From Candidatus Iainarchaeum sp. (GTDB taxonomy: Archaea; Iainarchaeota; Iainarchaeia; Iainarchaeales; GCA-2688035): a stretch of DNA of 5,531 nt. Every line of letters begins with the position of its first letter. Position 1 is the first letter of the stretch. A model generated the notes under the pieces. It was not told where the DNA came from. It did no database searches and saw nothing but the letters and a program-made list of their open reading frames with translations. This document shows positions 1 through 5,246 of the stretch, piece after piece. A program made the position numbers and the translations under genes. The stretch lies in assembly GCA_026396975.1 (NCBI GenBank), contig JAPLVT010000113.1:1-5531 (forward strand). Reading direction: 5' to 3'.

Positions 1-1446
1 ATGAAAATAAAGCTGCTCGCGGAGCTTCTTAACAGCGCAACGCCCATCGAAACGCGTTATCTGGTGCGCATTCCGCTCGGCAGCCTGCGGCTTGGCATAG
101 GCGACCCTACGATAATGGACGCTCTCGCAATAAGCCTGCTCGGCGAAGCGAAGAAGGACAAAAAGCTTGTGAAAGAGGTTGAGGCACTGCTACAGGAAAA
201 AAAGGAAGAGAAGCGCAGGGAAGAGTTCGAGCGAAAGCTGCGGGTGCGCATAAGGGAGATGATAGAGGGCAAGTACAACGTGCACGGCGACCTCGGCAGC
301 ATAGCGGAAAAACTCCGCAAAAACGGCCTGCACGGGCTGCAGCAGATAAGCATACAGCCCGGCGTGCCCATAAGGCCGACTCTCGCCGAACGCTTGCCCA
401 CCGCGGAAGAGATAATAAAAAAGCTTGGCAGGTGCGCGGTGGAGGCGAAATATGATGGCTTCAGGCTCGCGGTGCACAAGGACGGAGAGAAAATAAGCAT
501 TTTCAGCAGGCGCCAAGAAAACGTTACCGCAATGTTCCCGGAGATCGCGGCTGCCGCGCGAAAGCAGATAAAAGCCAAGAGGGCGATTTTTGAGGGGGAA
601 GCGCTTGCGTTCAACGAGCAGACGGACGAATATTATCCTTTCCAGGTCACTATGCAGCGCAAGAGAAAATACGATGTCAAGGAAATGGCCAAACAGTTCC
701 CGCTGACGCTATTCGCATTCGACGCGCTGTACGCTGACGGCGAGAACCTCATGCTCCTGCCTTTCAGGGAGCGCAGGGAAAGGCTCGGCATGCTGATTGG
801 AAAGGGAAAGACAATCGTGCTGACTGACAGCATTGTGACGGATGACCCAAAAAAAGTCGAGCAGTACTTCAGCGAAAACGTGGAAAAAGGGCTGGAAGGA
901 ATAGTCGCAAAAGACCTGAACGCGCCTTACATCGCGGGCGCGCGCAAATTCGCATGGATAAAACTCAAAAGAAGCTACAGGGGCGAACTGAGCGACACGA
1001 TAGACACCGTGATTATAGGATATTTCAAGGGAAGGGGGCAGAGGACAGAATTCGGGCTGGGCGCCCTTCTTACCGCTGTTTACGACGAGAAAACAGACTT
1101 GTTTGCGAGCGTTGCAAAAATCGGCAGCGGAATGAGCGAACAGCAGCTGTCCGAACTCTACAAAATGCTTTCGAAGATAAAGGAAAAAAACAAGCCAGCG
1201 CGCGTCGAAAGCAAACTTGAGCCGGACGCCTGGGTCGAGCCGCGCTATGTAATTGAAGTGATTGCGGACGAGATAACAAAAAGCCCGATTCACGCAGCCG
1301 GCAGGGAGAAAAGCGGCGAAGGATTGGCACTGCGCTTCCCGAGAATGCTGAAAATAAGGCAGGACAAGAAGCCCGAAGAGGCAACGACTGTAAAAGAGAT
1401 TGTTGAAATGTTCAAAAGGCAGAAGCACGTGAAACTGGAGGAATGA
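1..1446 (+). CDS. lig: ATP-dependent DNA ligase, archaeal type (N-terminus beyond window)
   Basis: This enzyme seals nicks in duplex DNA during Okazaki-fragment joining and repair, through a ligase-AMP intermediate. The 481 visible residues cover the end of the DNA-binding domain (1-110), the adenylation domain (about 125-325) and the OB-fold (about 330-470). Nucleotidyltransferase motifs are in order: motif I KYDG with the AMP-accepting lysine at visible residue 150, motif III around FAFDALY (238-244), motif IV EGIVAKD (299-305), motif V WIKLK with lysines 321 and 323, and motif VI around ALRFPR (443-448). The N-terminal sequence at base 1 matches the part of archaeal ligases that normally lies roughly 100 residues in, since the Pyrococcus enzyme has its catalytic lysine near 249. 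The ATG at base 1 is therefore probably an internal methionine and the true start lies outside the window. Nothing in the visible part is broken. The stop lies 3 bases before the next gene, suggesting cotranscription. Confidence 0.95.
   Translation: MKIKLLAELLNSATPIETRYLVRIPLGSLRLGIGDPTIMDALAISLLGEAKKDKKLVKEVEALLQEKKEEKRREEFERKLRVRIREMIEGKYNVHGDLGSIAEKLRKNGLHGLQQISIQPGVPIRPTLAERLPTAEEIIKKLGRCAVEAKYDGFRLAVHKDGEKISIFSRRQENVTAMFPEIAAAARKQIKAKRAIFEGEALAFNEQTDEYYPFQVTMQRKRKYDVKEMAKQFPLTLFAFDALYADGENLMLLPFRERRERLGMLIGKGKTIVLTDSIVTDDPKKVEQYFSENVEKGLEGIVAKDLNAPYIAGARKFAWIKLKRSYRGELSDTIDTVIIGYFKGRGQRTEFGLGALLTAVYDEKTDLFASVAKIGSGMSEQQLSELYKMLSKIKEKNKPARVESKLEPDAWVEPRYVIEVIADEITKSPIHAAGREKSGEGLALRFPRMLKIRQDKKPEEATTVKEIVEMFKRQKHVKLEE
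1437..1442 (+). promoter_or_regulatory. Shine-Dalgarno site of the small membrane protein gene
   Basis: GGAGGA lies inside the last codons of the ligase gene, 7 bases before the ATG at 1450. It fixes that ATG as the start rather than the nearby ATGs at 1462 and 1465 or the out-of-frame ATG at 1443, and implies translation from a ligase cotranscript. Confidence 0.75.
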
Positions 1447-1449
1447 AGC

Positions 1450-1728
1450 ATGCGGGCTTTCATGATGCATATTGTAGGAAACCTAATCAAAATAATAATT
1501 TTCCTCGCCGCCTTCGCGATTGTAGCGTACACGCTCATCGTCTTCAGGGTATGGAGCGGCGACTTCACAATCTGGTCGCTGAGAACAGGGGATTGGGGGA
1601 TGATAATAGTCGTAACGCTAATAGTCACAGCGGTAACAATGGCGCTTACAAAGCTTTTGCAGTTCGAGGCATGGGTAGAAACAAGGCCGCGCCCGCAGCC
1701 GCGCGCAAGAAGATGGGGGAGGCAATAA
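1450..1728 (+). CDS. Small two-helix membrane protein, unknown function
   Basis: I do not recognise a family for this 92-residue protein. It has two strongly hydrophobic segments, about residues 8-32 and 49-70, joined by a short loop rich in Trp, Asp and Arg. The C-terminal tail (79-92) is rich in proline and arginine. By the positive-inside rule the basic tail faces the cytoplasm, so a hairpin with both ends inside is the likely topology (inference). It begins 3 bases after the ligase stop with a strong ribosome site, so it is very probably in the same transcript. A role with the next two membrane genes is possible, but a role in DNA joining is not supported by anything visible. A 112-codon ORF in another frame over the same bases has unnatural, polar composition and is a shadow. 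Confidence 0.75.
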   Translation: MRAFMMHIVGNLIKIIIFLAAFAIVAYTLIVFRVWSGDFTIWSLRTGDWGMIIVVTLIVTAVTMALTKLLQFEAWVETRPRPQPRARRWGRQ

Positions 1729-1797
1729 ATGCCTGCGCCCTATTGTTATGCGGGCACTGCTTTCCAAGTTTACGCCAATAGGAGGAACTATAGATGA
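1729..1797 (+). CDS. Possible 22-codon small ORF between two membrane-protein genes
   Basis: An ATG directly follows the TAA of the upstream gene, and the reading frame stays open for 22 codons. Its TGA overlaps the ATG of the next gene (ATGA at 1794-1797). A purine-rich GGGGGAGG at 1715-1722 sits 6 bases before the ATG and could serve as a ribosome site. The peptide would be polar and aromatic, with tyrosines, one cysteine and a basic end. Its two AGG arginine codons form part of the downstream gene's ribosome site. Either it is translated and couples translation of the two genes, or the fit is chance: 65 bases is short, and the purine run also encodes the basic tail upstream. No family can be assigned. 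Confidence 0.3.
   Translation: MPAPYCYAGTAFQVYANRRNYR
1780..1786 (+). promoter_or_regulatory. Shine-Dalgarno site of the cysteine-rich protein gene
   Basis: AGGAGGA ends 7 bases before the ATG at 1794 and is a near-perfect match to the archaeal anti-SD. It selects this ATG as the start of the downstream membrane-anchored protein. Confidence 0.75.
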
Positions 1798-2756
1798 CGC
1801 CGTTCAGAATCCTTGTTTATGCGATAACAGCCGCCTTGCTGCTCTGGATTTTTTTCGTATACTTCTTGCCGTTCTTTTTCCCGCAGCAAGACCCGGTTGA
1901 ACTAATCGGAAAAAGCCTTGGCGTCGCGGAAATAGAACTCGGAAAAGGCTTTTCAAGCGGAATAAAATTCCCCGGCCAAAGCGCGATAAGCACTGCTGCT
2001 TTCAATAACAGCAGGAGAAATGTCATCTTCCAGTGCAACAGCGAAGAATGCTGCCCGCTGGACGAAGAATGCGGCGGCGGCATAGAGTGGAACAGCAGCA
2101 GAGTATCTTTCAAACAGCCCGCGTACATTACTGTAACAGCCAGATGCGAACAGCAGTACGGCTTCTTCACCTGCACTGTTTACTTCGGGGAAAAGCCGGC
2201 GCAGATTGAAATAAAATCAATAACAGTGCAGGACACAGGCGAACTTGCCAACAAGAAGCCGCAGGTATCAATGGCAATGCAAAACAGCGGCGGGGTTGAC
2301 CTTAAAGCCGCAGTGGTCGAATTCAAGGTATTCAAAAAATATGCGGTCGGCGGCAGGGAAGAAGAACAGATGGTGCAGAGCGCCTCCAAAACCGAGGAAG
2401 TAGGCACGATACCCAAAGGCGAAAGCGCCACAAGGCAGTTTGAGCTTGACATAACGGATGCAGGAAAATACCATGTAGTGGCAAAAGCAATCGCGCCCGA
2501 AGCCGGCTTCGACGAGAACTCGCTGGAATTCGACGCGGAGGGAAACGCGAGCGGCTGCAGGGCGGATGGCTGCGCAGCCTCGCAAATAATCGACGGCAAA
2601 TGCATCAGGCACTGCAACTGCACAAACTGCGTTTTCGGGACAGAGTGCCTTAACAGGCTGCAAAGGGTTGTATCAGAGCTTACCAACGCGCTCAGCAGCA
2701 ACATCCTAGGCCCGAACATCGTTGACTTTGAGCTGCCTGCTAGCAAGTGTGCATAG
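1794..2756 (+). CDS. Membrane-anchored cysteine-rich extracytoplasmic protein, unknown function
   Basis: This 320-residue protein begins with one hydrophobic segment (about 7-29) that reads as an uncleaved signal anchor or signal peptide, so the rest is probably outside the cell. The segment at about 75-130 has six cysteines (81, 86, 87, 93, 118, 127). A middle domain (about 137-232) alternates hydrophobic residues, has an NSGG turn near 164-167 and ends in a KYHVVAKA-like strand, resembling CARDB/Ig-like adhesion-type beta-sandwiches (inference from pattern). A second cluster of seven cysteines lies at 255-285 (255, 260, 270, 274, 276, 279, 285), with one more at 319. Fourteen cysteines in an exported protein suggest disulphides, though metal binding by the C-terminal cluster is possible. 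Four N-glycosylation sequons (71, 100, 251, 275) also fit surface exposure. No catalytic motif was seen. A strong ribosome site and small flanking membrane genes suggest an envelope-related operon. Confidence 0.8.
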   Translation: MTPFRILVYAITAALLLWIFFVYFLPFFFPQQDPVELIGKSLGVAEIELGKGFSSGIKFPGQSAISTAAFNNSRRNVIFQCNSEECCPLDEECGGGIEWNSSRVSFKQPAYITVTARCEQQYGFFTCTVYFGEKPAQIEIKSITVQDTGELANKKPQVSMAMQNSGGVDLKAAVVEFKVFKKYAVGGREEEQMVQSASKTEEVGTIPKGESATRQFELDITDAGKYHVVAKAIAPEAGFDENSLEFDAEGNASGCRADGCAASQIIDGKCIRHCNCTNCVFGTECLNRLQRVVSELTNALSSNILGPNIVDFELPASKCA

Positions 2757-2775
2757 ACAGGATTGTGGTCAAAAG

Positions 2776-3045
2776 ATGCCTTCACTGCAAGGATTGGAAA
2801 AAAGAGTACAAAAAATCGAAGAGCGCAACAAAAGGGTCGAAGCCGACAAGGCTTGGGAGACAAGCAACACGAGAAGGGCGCTGTTGACTTTATTCACATA
2901 TCTTGCGGTCGGGATTTATCTGCAGGCAATAAATATCCCGCAGGCATGGCTCAACGCCATTGTTCCTGCAGTGGCATTTATGCTCAGCACTCTTGCAATA
3001 CCCTTCTTCAAAAAGCAATGGCTACGCTATTCATACAAAAAATAG
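2776..3045 (+). CDS. Small two-helix membrane protein with N-terminal coiled coil
   Basis: The 89-residue product has a charged helical start (about 4-27, heptad-like, rich in Glu, Lys and Arg). Two membrane segments follow at about 35-52 and 57-77, and the tail is basic. The second half, with its R-R-A-L-L-T-L start, an I-P-x-A-W-L-N-A turn between the helices and a terminal F-F-K-K, recalls a widespread uncharacterised two-helix family in prokaryotes; this is from memory and tentative. I chose the ATG at 2776, 19 bases after the previous stop. The longer option from 2722 overlaps the previous gene by 35 bases and adds 18 residues that do not look like part of the domain. Only a weak ribosome site (GTGGT, 2765-2769) precedes it. 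It ends the plus-strand run and is probably cotranscribed with the genes before it. Confidence 0.75.
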   Translation: MPSLQGLEKRVQKIEERNKRVEADKAWETSNTRRALLTLFTYLAVGIYLQAINIPQAWLNAIVPAVAFMLSTLAIPFFKKQWLRYSYKK

Positions 3046-3063
3046 CCGTGCCACGCTCACCTT

Positions 3064-3070
3064 AAAAAAA
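3064..3070 (-). terminator. Oligo-T stretch after the aldolase gene
   Basis: Seven consecutive T on the minus strand lie about 30 bases past the aldolase stop. Archaeal RNA polymerase terminates at such T-runs without needing a strong hairpin. The assignment is by position and composition only. Confidence 0.35.
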
Positions 3071-3097
3071 TAGGTTGCGCTGCGCTTGCAAAAAGAG

Positions 3098-3103
3098 TTT
3101 TTT
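3098..3103 (+). terminator. Oligo-T stretch after the ligase/membrane-protein run
   Basis: Six T on the plus strand lie about 50 bases past the stop at 3045, framed by a small GAGT/ACTC inverted repeat and overlapping the stop codon of the convergent aldolase gene. It is a plausible end of the plus-strand transcript. Confidence 0.35.
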
Positions 3104-3957
3104 ACTCCGCCCTGTTTCTCGCGCCCAAAAGGTTTATCCTGCGCACCGCAAGATCCTTGACCTGCTCGCACGCGAAAGCAAGCGAATCCCTCGGGTCATA
3201 CCTGTCGGGGTTCTCCGCCAAAAACTGCCTCAGGCCCGCGGTAAAGGCAATGCGAAGGTCGGTGTCAATGTTTATTTTCGCAACACCAAGCTTTATCGCC
3301 TTAAGCAGATCACCGTGCGGCACTCCCGCAGTATCATGCAGATCCGCGCCGAACTGGTTGGCTTTTTTGACCAACTCGCTGTCGACACTGCTCGCACCGT
3401 GCAGAACAAGAGGAATGCCCACAACCTCGCCTATCTCGCGCAGCCTGCCCAAATCGATTTTCGCCTCGCCGCTGAACTTGAAGGCGCCATGGGAAGTGCC
3501 GATTGCGACAGCAAGGCAGTCGCAGCCTGTCTTGCGCACAAAAAGCTTTGCTTCCTTCGGGTCAGTAAGCCGGGCATCGCCGATTTTGCCAAGGCTGCCC
3601 AACTCAGCCTCAACGCTGCACTTTTTGGCGCGGGCAATTTTAACAGCTTTCTTTGTAAGCGCAACATTCTGCTCGAAAGGCAGCGCGCTGGCATCAACCA
3701 TCACGCTCTTATAGCCGATGTCAATGCAGCGCTTCACGCTCTCAAGGCTCTTGCCGTGGTCCAAGTGCATGCAAACTGTTTTGCAAGCCGGCGTATTTTA
3801 TCGCACTCTCGCTGGTGGAGATGAGCAACGGGCTGCGCGTTTCCTCGGCAGCCGCAAAAAGCGCTTTCGTTACCTCAAGGTTGCTCGTGTTAAAAGCAGG
3901 TAGCGCATAGCCTTCCATGCGTGCCCTGCGAAGCAACGGGTTGCTCGCAACAATCAT
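3102..3957 (-). pseudogene. fba: Class II fructose-bisphosphate aldolase, broken by deletion and frameshift
   Basis: The intact family is a zinc enzyme that reversibly splits fructose 1,6-bisphosphate into glyceraldehyde 3-phosphate and dihydroxyacetone phosphate in the cytosol. The 5' part (start 3957) encodes about 58 family-like residues, including EGYALPAFN and a STSESAIKYAG strand, then runs into foreign sequence and stops at 3742. The rest continues in another frame from about 3782 to the stop at 3102. It keeps the catalytic features: HLDH (Asp and first zinc His), VEAELG, SHGAF (zinc His), VLHGASS (zinc His) and NIDTD (phosphate/substrate site). Between the KYAG tyrosine and the HLDH histidine there are 25 bases, where remembered Thermus and Bacillus homologues need about 66-78. 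Roughly 41-53 bases are therefore missing, and a one-base shift alone cannot restore the enzyme. No other stops occur, so the break is recent or an assembly fault. An ATG at 3770 could start a 222-residue fragment, but it would lack the first beta strands of the barrel. The loop after VEAELG also looks short. Confidence 0.85.
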
Positions 3958-3986
3958 TTGAACCAGAAATAATTAGCACATTCTAT

Positions 3987-3994
3987 TATTTAAA
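3987..3994 (-). promoter_or_regulatory. TATA-like box of the aldolase gene
   Basis: TTTAAATA on the minus strand is centred about 27 bases before a CTGG at 3966-3963, which would give transcription starting around 3964 and a leader of only about 7 bases before the ATG at 3957. No Shine-Dalgarno site is present, which fits near-leaderless initiation. The gene therefore appears to have its own promoter. Confidence 0.5.
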
Positions 3995-4002
3995 TTCCCA
4001 CC

Positions 4003-4012
4003 AAAAGCAAAA
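4003..4012 (-). terminator. T-rich stretch after the asparaginase gene
   Basis: The minus strand reads TTTTGCTTTT beginning 12 bases past the asparaginase stop and before the aldolase TATA box. It is a plausible terminator separating the two minus-strand genes. Confidence 0.3.
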
Positions 4013-4024
4013 CGGCTGCTTTAT

Positions 4025-5119
4025 TCAGTCCTTCGGCGGAGTGACCTCGCCAGCATAGCTTGTTTTCATTGCCTGCCTGAAGTCCTCAATGCTCGAACAG
4101 ACGCCATTGCCGATAAGCCACCTGACTTTCACGTCAACCGCGACATCGGTATGGTCGTAGCAGGGAATCCCGCCGGCCTTTATCGCTTTGTAGCCGACCT
4201 CATAGTGCGTTGACACAGCGCTGCCGCCTGGAAACTTTGTTGTTATAAAGATTGGCATTATGTATTCACGCGTTGCGCGCTCTATTGCGGGAAGAAGGCT
4301 GAATTCGCCCTCGGAGCAGACGTTTCCCTCGCCGAGAGATTTCAGAATCATCGCGGAAACACCGCCGCTTGTAATAAGCCCCAAAATAAGGCTCGGTTCT
4401 AGACCAGGAGTCAGCTCAAAGCTTACAACGCCCCGTCTGAACTTCGGTGCTATGGACAGTTTGCCCTTGGCGTTTTCCTTGCTTCTGACATGCAGTTTGT
4501 TTATGTGAACGCCCATTGCGTCGATATGGCCGACGTCCGGGAATGTCGGGGATTTCATTGCGTCAAAGTCCTTCTCGCTGACTTTTAATGTCCTGCATCC
4601 GAGCAGAATCCTGTCCCAGAAGTTTATCAGCACGTCGGCAACTCCCTCGTTAACGCCTGTCCGCAGTGTCCTGAACAGGTTCTCAAGGTTGAATCTTCCG
4701 TCGCCACCCTGTTCGTAAATCGGGTTTTGCGCGCCAGTAATGCAGACTGGAATGCGCAGGCCGCTTTCCCCGGGCTTTTTCCCGTGCAACGCGAGCGCAA
4801 GCGCTGTAGCGGAATACGCAAGAGTGTCAGTGCCATGGGCAATCCCAACGGCATCGTAATTCTCGTCGTCCTGGGCTTTTTTCACCCTGAAAATAAGCTT
4901 CTCCCAGTCGTTCGGCGTCATGTTTGTGCTGTCTTTTGTGGTTATGATTTCAAAATCGATGTCAAAATCCTTTTTGAAGTACTGCAGCACTGGCTCGCAG
5001 GCGTTCTTGAAAACGCTGCCGTCTTTTGGCGGAGCCAAGACAATCTGGTTGTTTATTTTCTCTGGAACCTGGCCGATTGTTCCGCCGTTGTAAAGGAACA
5101 AAACCTTCTTTTTCGCCAT
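4025..5119 (-). CDS. L-asparaginase (type I/II asparaginase family)
   Basis: The 364-residue protein belongs to the asparaginase family that hydrolyses L-asparagine to aspartate and ammonia. Visible active-site elements are NGGTI (11-15) with nucleophile Thr14, DSTNMTP (63-69, substrate-binding Ser64), HGTDT (95-99) with the Thr97-Asp98 pair, and a lysine in RTLKV (Lys179) where the catalytic lysine is expected. A C-terminal domain from about 230 contains ELTPGLEP and THYEVGY. There is no signal peptide, so it is probably cytosolic. It lacks the N-terminal beta-barrel of GatD, so it is a free-standing asparaginase rather than the tRNA amidotransferase subunit. The residue before GGTI is Asn where Thr is usual. 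I chose the ATG at 5119 (MAKKK start); a GTG at 5128, 9 bases upstream, would add three residues and is a real alternative because it would give a shorter leader. It is transcribed divergently from gatD. Confidence 0.9.
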   Translation of the reverse strand: MAKKKVLFLYNGGTIGQVPEKINNQIVLAPPKDGSVFKNACEPVLQYFKKDFDIDFEIITTKDSTNMTPNDWEKLIFRVKKAQDDENYDAVGIAHGTDTLAYSATALALALHGKKPGESGLRIPVCITGAQNPIYEQGGDGRFNLENLFRTLRTGVNEGVADVLINFWDRILLGCRTLKVSEKDFDAMKSPTFPDVGHIDAMGVHINKLHVRSKENAKGKLSIAPKFRRGVVSFELTPGLEPSLILGLITSGGVSAMILKSLGEGNVCSEGEFSLLPAIERATREYIMPIFITTKFPGGSAVSTHYEVGYKAIKAGGIPCYDHTDVAVDVKVRWLIGNGVCSSIEDFRQAMKTSYAGEVTPPKD

Positions 5120-5159
5120 TCTAACCACTTTGCTTCCAGAAAAAAAACTTGGGTGGAAT

Positions 5160-5167
5160 CATTTAAA
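5160..5167 (-). promoter_or_regulatory. TATA-like box of the asparaginase gene
   Basis: On the minus strand the sequence reads TATTTAAATG across 5169-5160. Its centre is about 27 bases before a CTGG at 5139-5136, so transcription would start near 5137, giving a leader of about 18 bases to the ATG at 5119 or 9 to the GTG at 5128. The core ATTTAAAT is its own reverse complement, so it could in principle also serve the opposite direction. Confidence 0.5.
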
Positions 5168-5208
5168 TAGCTTGCTGGTGGAAGGGTGAAGCAAGGCGTG
5201 TAAACTAA

Positions 5209-5216
5209 TTAAAAAA
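5209..5216 (+). promoter_or_regulatory. TATA-like box of gatD
   Basis: TTAAAAAA is centred about 27 bases before the CTGG at 5238-5241. A start near 5240 would leave a leader of about 7 bases (GGTTGGC) before the gatD ATG. No Shine-Dalgarno site is seen. Confidence 0.45.
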
Positions 5217-5246
5217 GAATTCCATAATAAGATTTAACTGGTTGGC

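Larger units (their letters stand above)
5129..5246. promoter_or_regulatory. Divergent promoter region between asparaginase and gatD
   Basis: This gene-free stretch holds the two TATA-like boxes listed separately. It also has a direct repeat GGTGGAA (5152-5158 and 5177-5183) on either side of the asparaginase TATA box, and a 5-base inverted repeat CTTGC/GCAAG (5171-5175 and 5191-5195). These could be regulator sites, but each is short enough to be chance. Confidence 0.4.

Noticed and set aside
57..614. A 185-codon minus-strand open frame over the ligase
   Set aside because: It is the antisense shadow of the ligase, rich in Ser and Arg and lacking any domain pattern.
709..1470. A 253-codon open frame on the minus strand across the ligase gene
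   Set aside because: It lies opposite a conserved enzyme with all its motifs, its composition is unlike a real protein (many His, Phe and Cys), and no promoter or ribosome site precedes it.
1443..1781. A 112-codon plus-strand frame overlapping the first small membrane protein
   Set aside because: It starts inside the ligase stop region without a properly spaced ribosome site. The frame from 1450 gives clear membrane helices and has a good ribosome site.
2722..2775. Longer start for the second two-helix protein
   Set aside because: The extra 18 residues overlap the previous gene and do not extend the coiled-coil/membrane pattern; the ATG at 2776 lies cleanly after the previous stop.
3075..3824. 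A 249-codon plus-strand frame opposite the aldolase
   Set aside because: It is antisense to recognisable aldolase sequence, which shows the family motifs in order; the plus-strand frame shows none.
3742..3957. Programmed frameshifting to rescue the aldolase
   Set aside because: Joining the two frames still leaves about 14-17 residues missing before the catalytic HLDH, so a shift alone would not give a normal enzyme, and no slippery site of a known type is seen.
4025..5119. Calling the minus-strand gene gatD
   Set aside because: It begins directly at the asparaginase domain with no N-terminal beta-barrel, whereas the true gatD with that barrel starts at 5247.
4727..5170. A 147-codon plus-strand frame opposite the asparaginase
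   Set aside because: It is the shadow of a well-supported asparaginase gene and runs through its promoter.
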